A DNA stretch of 64,000 nucleotides from Microbacterium terrisoli (GTDB lineage Bacteria; Actinomycetota; Actinomycetes; Actinomycetales; Microbacteriaceae), in assembly GCF_030866805.1 (NCBI RefSeq), contig NZ_CP133019.1:3410001-3474000 (forward strand), written 5' to 3'. Both the position numbers and the translations under genes were made by a program. How positions within the stretch are numbered: position 1 is the first letter of the stretch; every line of letters starts with the position of its first letter. This document shows, one piece after another, positions 36,823 to 44,228 of this stretch. The notes beneath the pieces were generated by a model. It was given only the letters and a program-made list of their open reading frames with translations. It ran no database searches and was not told the DNA's origin.

Positions 36823-36858
36823 GGAGTAGACCATCGGTATAGACTGGTGGTCTACTCC
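36823..36858. promoter_or_regulatory. 11-bp inverted repeat operator with embedded promoter
   Basis: GGAGTAGACCA (36823-36833) and TGGTCTACTCC (36848-36858) are perfect inverted repeats separated by 14 bases. The spacer holds TATAGA (36838-36843), a good -10 box for the monooxygenase gene that starts at 36879. A ribosome site, GGTGGAGGAGGG, follows. A TetR-family gene is the second gene of this operon, so autorepression by that protein is the likely logic. Confidence 0.6.
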
Positions 36859-36878
36859 GGTGGAGGAGGGATCGCCCC

Positions 36879-38063
36879 GTGAAGGTCTTGATCGTCGGAG
36901 CCGGAATCGCCGGCCCGACACTGGCGTTCTGGCTCCACAAAGCGGGACACGAGGTCGCGCTCATCGAACACGCTCCCGAACTGCGCACGGGCGGCTATTT
37001 GATCGACTTCTGGGGCGCGGGCTTCGACGTCGCGGAGCGCATGGGGATCGTGCCGGAGCTGCGCGCGCGGGGATACGTCTTCACCGAAGCGCGAGCAGTC
37101 GACCGGAACGGGCGCAAGATCGCCTCGTTCGATCCGAGCGCGGTCATGGAATCCAACGAGCGGTATGTCAGCATCCCCCGCACCGATCTCGCCTCCGTGA
37201 TCTATGACACCCTCGACGGCCAGGTGGAACTGATTTTGGCTGACACGGTGCGCGAGCTCGACGACGATGGCGCACGCGTCAGGGTGACGTTCGAGAGCCG
37301 CAGCACTCGCGATTTCGATCTCGTCATCGGCGCCGACGGCTTGCACTCCCGGGTGCGAAAGCTGGCCTTCGGGCCGGATGAGCAGTACGAGAAGTATCTC
37401 GGCATGGTCGTCGCCGCATTCGATGCCGAGGGGTACCCGATCCGCGATGAGCTGATCGCGATGATGTACGCCGACGTCGGCTTTCAGGCGATCCGGCTCT
37501 CGTTCCGCGGCGACGCCACCCTGTTCCTCTTCTCGCTCCGCCACGACGGGGAAGTGCCGACCGAGCGTGCGGGGCAGGAGGCACTGCTGCGGGCGAAACT
37601 CGCCGGCAAGGGCTGGGAGGTGCCGGACATGCTCGACCTCATGACGCGGGCGAAGAATTTCTACTTCGACTCGGTCAGCCAGATTCAGATGCCCTCCTGG
37701 TCATCGGGTCGGATCGCGCTGGTGGGGGATTCCGGCGCGTGCCCGTCGTTCCTGGCCGGCCAAGGCTCGGCCCTGGCCATGGTCGAGGCGTACGTCCTTG
37801 CCGCGGAACTGGCCAGAACCGACGACCACAGGCAGGCCTTCGCCCGCTACGAGGAGCGGCTGGCTCCGCTGATCTGCTCCAAGCAGCAGGCCGCCCAAGG
37901 GCTCGGCCTGGCGTTCGCGCCCAAGAACTCGTTCCAGCTCTTCGTGAGGAACGCCGTCATGAAGATGATGGGTCTGCCCAAGGTCGCCGATATCGCGCTC
38001 GGCAGGAGCTTCCACGACCGGGTCGAACTGCCGCCATTCCCCGAACAGACGCCGGCACACTGA
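36879..38063 (+). CDS. FAD-dependent monooxygenase (TetX/PHBH-like)
   Basis: A 394-residue class A flavoprotein monooxygenase. The N-terminal dinucleotide fold is VLIVGAGIAGPTLAFWLHKA, the second FAD motif is DLVIGADGLHSRVRKLAFGP (DG motif), and the third is RIALVGDSGACPSFLAGQGS (GD motif). LIDFWGAGFDVAERMGI is typical of the TetX/aklavinone-hydroxylase-like branch. These enzymes hydroxylate aromatic or polyketide-like compounds, including some antibiotics. The gene is preceded by a strong inverted-repeat promoter and followed five bases later by a TetR gene. That pattern suggests an inducible detoxification or degradation unit; the substrate is not readable. Confidence 0.87.
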   Translation: MKVLIVGAGIAGPTLAFWLHKAGHEVALIEHAPELRTGGYLIDFWGAGFDVAERMGIVPELRARGYVFTEARAVDRNGRKIASFDPSAVMESNERYVSIPRTDLASVIYDTLDGQVELILADTVRELDDDGARVRVTFESRSTRDFDLVIGADGLHSRVRKLAFGPDEQYEKYLGMVVAAFDAEGYPIRDELIAMMYADVGFQAIRLSFRGDATLFLFSLRHDGEVPTERAGQEALLRAKLAGKGWEVPDMLDLMTRAKNFYFDSVSQIQMPSWSSGRIALVGDSGACPSFLAGQGSALAMVEAYVLAAELARTDDHRQAFARYEERLAPLICSKQQAAQGLGLAFAPKNSFQLFVRNAVMKMMGLPKVADIALGRSFHDRVELPPFPEQTPAH

Positions 38064-38067
38064 AGGA

Positions 38068-38685
38068 ATGGTCCGACCCCGCTTCGCCAAACTGCCCGCG
38101 CGCCAGCAGCAGGCACTCGTGCAGGCCGCCCTGGACGAATTCTCGACGCATGGGTTTCACGACGCCTCGCTCAATCGCGTCATCGAGGCTGCCGGGATCT
38201 CGAAGGGATCGTTGTACTACTACTTCGACGGCAAGGAGGATCTCTTCGCCTACGTCGCACAGACCGGTCTCGGCGAGCTGATCGGTCAGGTGGGCCCGCT
38301 CCCCGATCTGGGCACGGGGGATGCCGACGCCTTCTGGTCGGTCCTCGAGGACTATTACCTGCGGCTGTCGAGGGCGCTTCTGGCTTACCCGCAGCTTGCG
38401 GCGCTTCTTCGCGGATGGTCGGCTGCGTCGAAGAACCCCGAGTTTCAGCAGGCGACCGGCGACATGGAGCAGGCATCCCTGCCCTGGATCTCGCAGGCGC
38501 TCGAGGTGGGGCACCGGGTCGGGGCGATCCGAGACGATGTACCGGACTCCCTTCTCATAGCCGCAGTGCTCGGTATGGGCGAGGCGATGGACTTCTGGCT
38601 CATGGCTCAGCAGCCCGACGACGACGCCCTGCCTGGCGTGATCGCCACGCTCATCGGGATGATCCGGCGAGCAGTCGCGCCCTGA
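38068..38685 (+). CDS. TetR-family transcriptional regulator
   Basis: A 205-residue TetR regulator. The N-terminal helix-turn-helix is ALVQAALDEFSTHGFHDASL, NRVIEAAGISKGSLYYYFDG, then KEDLFAYVAQTGLGELIGQV; the rest is a helical effector domain. It starts four bases after the monooxygenase stop and belongs to the same transcript. The inverted repeat at 36823-36858 over the operon promoter is its most likely binding site. It ends 18 bases before the convergent CMD-like gene. Confidence 0.9.
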   Translation: MVRPRFAKLPARQQQALVQAALDEFSTHGFHDASLNRVIEAAGISKGSLYYYFDGKEDLFAYVAQTGLGELIGQVGPLPDLGTGDADAFWSVLEDYYLRLSRALLAYPQLAALLRGWSAASKNPEFQQATGDMEQASLPWISQALEVGHRVGAIRDDVPDSLLIAAVLGMGEAMDFWLMAQQPDDDALPGVIATLIGMIRRAVAP

Positions 38686-38703
38686 CCGACATCCGTGCTC
38701 TCT

Positions 38704-39300
38704 TCACACCGGTCGAGTCACAGCCCCCACCACAGCAGAAGGAACCACCGGATCGAACGCGGCGAGCGCCAGCTGGAGCATCGAGTAATAGCCGATGAGC
38801 CAGATGCACTCGGCGATTCCCGCAGCACCCAGCGACGTGACCGCCTCGGCGTACAACGTGTCGGAGAGGCGCCCGTCGGCGAGCAGCTCACACACCACCC
38901 GGTGGACCACCGCTTCTTGCGCGTCGAGGTCCGCGGGTATCTCCCGCTGCTGCAGGGCACGCAGTTGCGCGTGGGAAAGACCCGCCTCCCGCGCGGCGTC
39001 GACGTGCGCGAACCATTCGAAGTCCGACCCATGGTGCACCGCGACCGTCAAGATCGCGAGTTCTCGGGCGCGGGCGGAGAACGCGCCGGCGAACCGCAGT
39101 GCGGCACCGACCGCCTGCACGGTTTCCCCTATGGTCGGAGCGATCGTCATGAGAGCGAAGGGGCCGAGCAGGCGCCCGTCGGCGTCGGTGACGGGCACGA
39201 GCGACGCCTGCTGCTTTCGCGGTCCATCCGTGATCGAGCAGTACAGCTCCCGCTGGCGCTCGGTCAGCTCATCGGGCAGCGGCGCGAGGTAGCGACTCAT
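38704..39300 (-). CDS. Carboxymuconolactone decarboxylase-like (CMD/AhpD-type) protein
   Basis: A 198-residue all-helical protein of the CMD family. The core is RFAGAFSARARELAILTVAV then HHGSDFEWFAHVDAAREAGL, and LYAEAVTSLGAAGIAECIWL follows. The segment with E-x-A-I-L-x-V and F-E-W-x-x-H resembles gamma-carboxymuconolactone decarboxylase, but there is no CxxC pair, so peroxidase activity of the AhpD kind is unlikely. The start ATG at 39300 overlaps the stop of the upstream monooxygenase gene (ATGA). It is the last gene of a five-gene minus-strand catabolic operon. A role in processing a ring-cleavage or lactone intermediate is inferred. Confidence 0.75.
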   Translation of the reverse strand: MSRYLAPLPDELTERQRELYCSITDGPRKQQASLVPVTDADGRLLGPFALMTIAPTIGETVQAVGAALRFAGAFSARARELAILTVAVHHGSDFEWFAHVDAAREAGLSHAQLRALQQREIPADLDAQEAVVHRVVCELLADGRLSDTLYAEAVTSLGAAGIAECIWLIGYYSMLQLALAAFDPVVPSAVVGAVTRPV

Positions 39301-40820
39301 ACCGGTGCTCCCGCCCCGACACGCAGGAGCGTGGCAAGCTCCGCAAGAGCGCTCTCGACCGCAGCGGTCCCGCTGCCCGACGCGAACACGTAGCCGTCGG
39401 GGCGCACCAGCACCCACGTGGCATCGGCATCCGCCAGCCATGGCGCCAGCCGAGGCGACGGTTCGACGTAGTCGCCGCGAGGCCCGATGACCACAGAATG
39501 GATGCCGACCACGGCGATCGTCGCCACGGCATCCGTCGACAGACCTGCGGCATCGGCCACATCGGTTGACAGCAGGTGGAAGCCCGCGCCGATCACGTCG
39601 TCGAGCAGGCGCGAAACCCCGCCGACGGTCACCCATGGCTGGACGGCGAGAGTGCCGGCGAGCGGTCCCGGCACGACGATCGCCTCTACCGGTGGGCGGA
39701 ACGGCGGCGGCGTCTCGCTCTGCGTCAGAAGCGCCCGATCGCGCTCTGCCGCCCTGGCCGGATCCGTCTCGCAGACCATCTGCCCCACGCGCACCGACTC
39801 CGAGATGTACTTCGTGACATGCGGGCGCCGGCTGCGGGTGTATTCATCGAGGAACCCCATCGACGCCGCCCCGCGCAGCACAAGGTCGAGAATCCAACTC
39901 AGTGTGGCGGCGTCGCGCATGCCGCTGACCATGCCCTGCCCCATGAATGGCGGCATCAGGTGGGCCGCGTCGCCGGCGAGCATCACCCGCCCGTCACGGA
40001 ACGTCTCAGCGACGAGCGAACGGAACGTATAGAGGGCGGATCGACGCAGCACCGCGGTCTCGGGATCCACCCACCGGCTGAGCTGGTCCCACACCTGTGC
40101 CGGCTGCACGGCCTCGTCGGGGTCCATGTCGTCGAGCACCATGAACTCCCAGCGGTAATGGCGGCCGCCGAGCCAGGCCATGTGCCGCGGCTGCGTCGGG
40201 TCGAGCACCTGGCCGGTGTCGGGGACGTCGAGGCGCTCAAGCCCCTCCCGCAGCTCGACGTCGTTGACGACCCAGGTCGCTTCGAACCCGAGATCTTCGC
40301 GCGGGATGCCGAGAGCCTCGCGAACGAGACTGTTCGCGCCATCCGTCCCCACCGCGAACGCCGCCGTGATCGTCGCACCCGAGTCCAGCGTCAGCGCCAC
40401 CCCGTCGTCGTCGTGAACGAGACCCGTCACAGCGACGCCCTGGTGCACGGTGACCGACGGCATCGCCTTGGCCGCCGCATCGAAGATGCCCTCGATGTCG
40501 GGCTGGTACATGTGATACGAGGGCTCCCAGCCGGTCGGCGTCTGCCAGCCGCGCGGCAGATCCGAGAGCACGCTCATGTCTCCGCGCAGCAGCAGATACT
40601 CCTTGGCCGGCACCATGGCGGCATCGATGCGGTCGGCGATGCCCATCGCCTGCAGTATTCGCATTGCCTCGTAGTCGAGGTGGCACGCGCGTGGCAGCGG
40701 GTAGAGCTCGGCCTGGCGGTCGAACGCCACCACACGCCAGCCGCGACGCCCGAGCAGGGTCGCCAGCGTCTGGCCCACTGGGCCGTAGCCCACGATGGCG
40801 ACATCGAAGTCGGTGGTCAC
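39297..40820 (-). CDS. FAD-dependent aromatic hydroxylase (MhpA-like)
   Basis: A 507-residue class A flavin hydroxylase. It shows the GxGxxG-type start VAIVGYGPVGQTLATLLGRR, the DG motif AFAVGTDGANSLVREALGI and the GD motif RVMLAGDAAHLMPPFMGQGM (then SGMRDAATLSWILDLVL), plus a C-terminal thioredoxin-like extension (about 400-507) typical of phenol and 3-(3-hydroxyphenyl)propionate hydroxylases. It would add a hydroxyl group to a phenolic substrate to create a catechol-type compound for ring cleavage. It sits between the FAH-family hydrolase (9-base gap) and the CMD-like gene (4-base overlap) in one operon. The real substrate is not readable. Confidence 0.87.
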   Translation of the reverse strand: MTTDFDVAIVGYGPVGQTLATLLGRRGWRVVAFDRQAELYPLPRACHLDYEAMRILQAMGIADRIDAAMVPAKEYLLLRGDMSVLSDLPRGWQTPTGWEPSYHMYQPDIEGIFDAAAKAMPSVTVHQGVAVTGLVHDDDGVALTLDSGATITAAFAVGTDGANSLVREALGIPREDLGFEATWVVNDVELREGLERLDVPDTGQVLDPTQPRHMAWLGGRHYRWEFMVLDDMDPDEAVQPAQVWDQLSRWVDPETAVLRRSALYTFRSLVAETFRDGRVMLAGDAAHLMPPFMGQGMVSGMRDAATLSWILDLVLRGAASMGFLDEYTRSRRPHVTKYISESVRVGQMVCETDPARAAERDRALLTQSETPPPFRPPVEAIVVPGPLAGTLAVQPWVTVGGVSRLLDDVIGAGFHLLSTDVADAAGLSTDAVATIAVVGIHSVVIGPRGDYVEPSPRLAPWLADADATWVLVRPDGYVFASGSGTAAVESALAELATLLRVGAGAPV

Positions 40821-40829
40821 GGCATCCCC

Positions 40830-41753
40830 TCAGCGGAACAGGATCGGATCGGGACTCGCCACGATCGTGGAACGCAGCGATCCCAGCCCCTCGATCGCGG
40901 CGACGACTTCGTCGCCCGGCTTCAGGAACGGGAACTTGTCGGCGCCGTGCGTCTGGCTGAGCTCGTTGATGCAGCCGGTGCCGCACGTGCCCGAGCCGAT
41001 CACGTCTCCCGGGCGCACCTCGGTTCCCCGGCTCGCATACGACACCATCTCGCCGAAAGAGAAGTACACATCCGACCAGCGGGCACGCGAATACTCGACG
41101 CCGTTCACCGAGCAGGTCATCGCCAGATCGAACCCCGTCGCGGTGCGGTAGGGCTCGAGCTCGTCTTTCGTGACGAACCACGGGCCGAGCGAGGTCGTGG
41201 TGTCTTTGCCCTTCACCGGGCCCATCGACAGGGTCATCTCGCGACGCTGCACGTCCCGTCCGCTCCAGTCGTTGAGGATCGCGTACCCGGCGACGGCCTC
41301 TTCTCCCTCTTCGGCGGTCAGGTCGGCACCGCCGGCGCCGAGCACGGCGGCGACCTCGAGCTCGAAGTCGAACGCGGCCGAGCCCGGCGTCATCCGCACA
41401 TCGCCGTCACCGCGGAAGGCGTAGGGGTTGGAGAAGTAGAACACCGGTATCTCGTACCAGAGCGGGTCCATCTCCAGGCCCCGCCAGCGGCGACCCGTGC
41501 GCACGTGCTGCTCGAACGCATAGAAGTCGCGGAACGTCGGCGGCGTGGCGACAGGCGACAGGTGCGTCACCGACGCGGCCTCGACCGCGGCGCCGTTCTC
41601 GAGCGCCGCCGCCCCCTCTTCCTTCAGCGCGTCGACACCCAGGTCGAGCAGAGGCAGCAGATCGGAGCGGCCATCGACGACGCGGTAGACGTCGCCGTCG
41701 AGCACTCCGAGCTGCGGCCGGCCACCGGCCACTGTGAAACGTGCGAACTTCAT
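40830..41753 (-). CDS. Fumarylacetoacetate hydrolase family protein
   Basis: A 307-residue FAH-superfamily hydrolase, which cleaves C-C bonds of 2,4-dioxo acids or isomerises or decarboxylates ring-fission products. It shows FRDFYAFEQHVRTGRRWRGL, an acidic metal site in FDFELEVAAVLG (E-x-E pattern), YAILNDWSGRDVQRREM, KGKDTTTSLGPWFVTKDELE and the late IGSGTCGTGCINELS. It lies between the extradiol dioxygenase and the hydroxylase in the operon, exactly where a ring-fission product hydrolase is expected. An AGGAGA sequence is seen just upstream of ATG 41753. Confidence 0.88.
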   Translation of the reverse strand: MKFARFTVAGGRPQLGVLDGDVYRVVDGRSDLLPLLDLGVDALKEEGAAALENGAAVEAASVTHLSPVATPPTFRDFYAFEQHVRTGRRWRGLEMDPLWYEIPVFYFSNPYAFRGDGDVRMTPGSAAFDFELEVAAVLGAGGADLTAEEGEEAVAGYAILNDWSGRDVQRREMTLSMGPVKGKDTTTSLGPWFVTKDELEPYRTATGFDLAMTCSVNGVEYSRARWSDVYFSFGEMVSYASRGTEVRPGDVIGSGTCGTGCINELSQTHGADKFPFLKPGDEVVAAIEGLGSLRSTIVASPDPILFR

Positions 41754-41778
41754 GTCTTCTCCTCAGAGGTCGATGCGA

Positions 41779-42666
41779 TCAGTGCTTGGCCACGGGGGCG
41801 AGGCCGTGGTCGCGGAAGCCTTCGGGCAGAAAGCCGCTCTGCGTGCTCCACTCGTTCCACCAGACCTTGCCGTCGGGCCACTCGACCGGCGGGCGGTCGT
41901 CATCGTAGATGTGCTCCATGTCGGTGTAGAGCTCGACGACATTGCCTGAATGCTCGAGGTAGTACGCGGCGAGGTTCTGGCCTGCACCGTGACGCACCGG
42001 CGCCCACAGCAACTCACGACCATGAGCGTGCAGCCGGTCCCCGAGCTTGGCGAGGTCGACGAAGCTCTGCGTCTCCCACGCGTGGTGATGCAGCGTGCCC
42101 CGGCCGCCGACCAGGGCGATGCCGTGGTGCTCGGTGCTGCAGCGCAGGAAGTAGCCGATAGAGCCGCCGGTGCCGATCACATCCGACACCCGGAAGTCGA
42201 GAACCTCGGTGAGGAACGCCACCATCCGACGGTGGTCCTGCGGATGGAAGTTGAAATGTCCGTAGCGCTTCGGCCCGAAGCCCACCGGCTGCGCCGGCCC
42301 GGTCCCTGGACGCACGACGACCTCGAACGCGAACCCCTCCGGCCCCAGGAAGGTGAAGGCGTCTTCGATGCCCGGCTGGCTCGGGGTCGTGGAGAGCACC
42401 GGCAGGCCTTCGTGCTCGATGCGACGCCGCACCTCGTGCAGACCATCGAGCGTCGGCGCCACCAGTCCGAGCCGTTCCAAGCCGTCCTCTTCTGCGGCCA
42501 CGTAGGTGAGCTCAGCCCGGTCGCCGACAGCGGCGAGGTGCACGCTGCGGCCGTCTCGCCCCACCTCGGTGAGCCCGAGGATGCCCACGGCATCACGAAC
42601 CGAGGTCTCGATGTCGGACGTGCGGATCGTGACCGACCCCATGTCGGAGATGACACCCCACGCCAT
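41779..42666 (-). CDS. Extradiol ring-cleavage dioxygenase (VOC superfamily)
   Basis: A 295-residue two-domain VOC protein of the catechol 2,3-dioxygenase type. The C-terminal domain carries the likely Fe(II) ligands: His in KRYGHFNFHPQDH (about residue 154), His in TLHHHAWETQSF and Glu in GNVVELYTDMEH. It would open the ring of a catechol next to the hydroxyls with O2. The N-terminal domain (SVTIRTSDIETSVRDAVGIL) is the usual non-catalytic repeat. Its start overlaps the transporter stop by one base (TGATG), so transport, ring opening and hydrolysis are co-translated. Substrate preference cannot be read. Confidence 0.87.
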   Translation of the reverse strand: MAWGVISDMGSVTIRTSDIETSVRDAVGILGLTEVGRDGRSVHLAAVGDRAELTYVAAEEDGLERLGLVAPTLDGLHEVRRRIEHEGLPVLSTTPSQPGIEDAFTFLGPEGFAFEVVVRPGTGPAQPVGFGPKRYGHFNFHPQDHRRMVAFLTEVLDFRVSDVIGTGGSIGYFLRCSTEHHGIALVGGRGTLHHHAWETQSFVDLAKLGDRLHAHGRELLWAPVRHGAGQNLAAYYLEHSGNVVELYTDMEHIYDDDRPPVEWPDGKVWWNEWSTQSGFLPEGFRDHGLAPVAKH

Positions 42667-44006
42667 CAGCGCTCCTCGTCATTCTGCGGGCCGAGGTCGA
42701 TGCCCGTGCGGTCGCGCAGGCAGATGATCGCGGTGACAGAGATCGCGATCATCACCAGCAGGTAGATGGAGACCGACCACGTCGATCCGGTCGCTTGGAC
42801 GAGCGCGGTCGCAATGGTCGGAGCGAAGGCCCCGCCCACGATCGCGCTGATCGCATAGGCGATCGAGACGCCCGAGAATCTCACCGAGCTCGGAAAGGCT
42901 TCGGCGAAGACCGTCGACAGCGGGGCGTTGGCGAGGCCGAGCCCGACGGTGAGGAACACGAGGCCGAGGAAAAGGAGTCCGATGTTGCCGGTGTTCACGA
43001 GCGGGAACGCGACGATCACCGCCACGAACAGCAGGACCCATGCGAGCAGGAACGTGCGCTTGCGTCCGATGCGGTCCGTGAGCCAGCCGCCGACGAGGGT
43101 GAAGATCAGCCAGGTGACAGCCGATGCGGTGACGGCGCTGAGCACCTGCCCGGTGGGCAGGCCGACCGGGCCGGCGGGGTCGGTCGCGTACCGCTGAATG
43201 TAGCCGCCTGTCGTCATGTAACCGGCCGCGTGGCTGCCGACGGGCACCAAGCCGGTGAGGACCAGCACGCGCCAGTGCTTGCGGAACAGCTGCGCGATCG
43301 GCGCCTTGGCGCGAGCCTTGACGGCGACCATTGCCTCGAAGACCGGGGTCTCTTCGACACGGCGGCGGATGTAGACGCCCACGCCGATGAGCAGAACCGA
43401 GAAGAGGAATGGCACACGCCAGCCCCACTGGAGGAACGCGTCACCCGGCGCGATCGCGGTCATCAACGCGAGCGATCCCGACGAGAGCAGAAGCCCGATC
43501 GGCACACCGATCTGCGGGCTGGCCCCGAAGATGCCGCGGCGAGCGCGCGGTGCGTGCTCTACGGCCAGCAGCGCGGCGCCGCCCCATTCTCCGCCGGCCG
43601 AGATGCCCTGGAGCACTCGGAGCAGGACGAGGAGGATCGGCGCGAGCATGCCGATCTGTCCGTAGGTCGGGAGCAGTCCGATGAGCGTCGTGGAGACACC
43701 CATCAGGATCAGCGTCAGCATCAGGACGAGCTTGCGGCCGTAGCGGTCGCCCAAGTGCCCGGCGAGGAAGGCGCCCAAGGGCCGGAAGAGGAAGCTGATG
43801 CCGACGGTGAAGAACGCCAGGATCGTGCCGAATCCTTCACCCGCGGGAGCGAAGAACAGCGACGCGAAGATGAGGCCCGCAGCCGTTGCGTAGAGAAAGA
43901 AGTCGTACCACTCGATGGCGGTGCCCACGATTGCGGCCAGGACGACCCGTCGCAGGCCGGCGGGACTGGAAGTGGTGGTGCGTGATTGCTGGGAGATTTC
44001 GGTCAC
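42666..44006 (-). CDS. MFS transporter of the metabolite:H+ symporter (MHS) family
   Basis: A 446-residue transporter with about 12 membrane segments. MHS signatures are visible: AIVGTAIEWYDFFLYATAAG, FRPLGAFLAGHLGDRYGRKL, VLQGISAGGEWGGAALLAVE and RRRVEETPVFEAMVAVK. Members import aromatic or dicarboxylic acids with protons (shikimate, benzoate, protocatechuate-like). It is the first gene of the five-gene minus-strand catabolic operon and is divergent from the Baeyer-Villiger monooxygenase gene. Two similar palindromic elements lie in the shared 222-base regulatory region. Confidence 0.9.
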   Translation of the reverse strand: MTEISQQSRTTTSSPAGLRRVVLAAIVGTAIEWYDFFLYATAAGLIFASLFFAPAGEGFGTILAFFTVGISFLFRPLGAFLAGHLGDRYGRKLVLMLTLILMGVSTTLIGLLPTYGQIGMLAPILLVLLRVLQGISAGGEWGGAALLAVEHAPRARRGIFGASPQIGVPIGLLLSSGSLALMTAIAPGDAFLQWGWRVPFLFSVLLIGVGVYIRRRVEETPVFEAMVAVKARAKAPIAQLFRKHWRVLVLTGLVPVGSHAAGYMTTGGYIQRYATDPAGPVGLPTGQVLSAVTASAVTWLIFTLVGGWLTDRIGRKRTFLLAWVLLFVAVIVAFPLVNTGNIGLLFLGLVFLTVGLGLANAPLSTVFAEAFPSSVRFSGVSIAYAISAIVGGAFAPTIATALVQATGSTWSVSIYLLVMIAISVTAIICLRDRTGIDLGPQNDEER

Positions 44007-44068
44007 TGCGAGGACTCCTTCGTCGTCGCGCGGTGATGCGCAGTTCTGTGTCGGATGACGGGTGGATC

Positions 44069-44093
44069 AATGTTCTGTCCTGCAGATCATTAC
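44069..44093 (+). promoter_or_regulatory. Operator-like element, left copy (divergent catabolic promoters)
   Basis: A 25-base element whose core TCTGTCCTGCAGA (44074-44086) is a 13-bp palindrome with one mismatch. A near-copy lies in opposite orientation at 44173-44194. This copy is on the side of the MHS transporter operon. An IclR-family gene is encoded two positions downstream of the other side, and IclR proteins often bind such paired sites. Confidence 0.5.
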
Positions 44094-44172
44094 CTGATGA
44101 ACGGAACATCAGACGTCACTCTACGCAGAAATGCGATGCGCGCGCAAGAGGATTTGTGTTACTGTCCAGAAC

Positions 44173-44194
44173 GTAATCTGCTGTGCAGAACATT
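44173..44194 (-). promoter_or_regulatory. Operator-like element, right copy (inverted)
   Basis: The reverse complement of this 22-base stretch matches the element at 44069-44093 except for a 2-3 base indel and a few substitutions. Its core, TCTGCTGTGCAGA (44177-44189), is a perfect 5+3+5 palindrome. It lies 35-56 bases before the monooxygenase start at 44229, where a repressor or activator could act. Confidence 0.5.
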
Positions 44195-44228
44195 GGGGTT
44201 CCGCACAGGATCTCGAACGGAGGCAAAG

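Noticed and set aside
39576..42161. An 861-codon open frame on the plus strand
   Set aside because: It is antisense to the hydroxylase, FAH-family hydrolase and dioxygenase genes, has His/Arg-rich low-information sequence and crosses three real gene boundaries.
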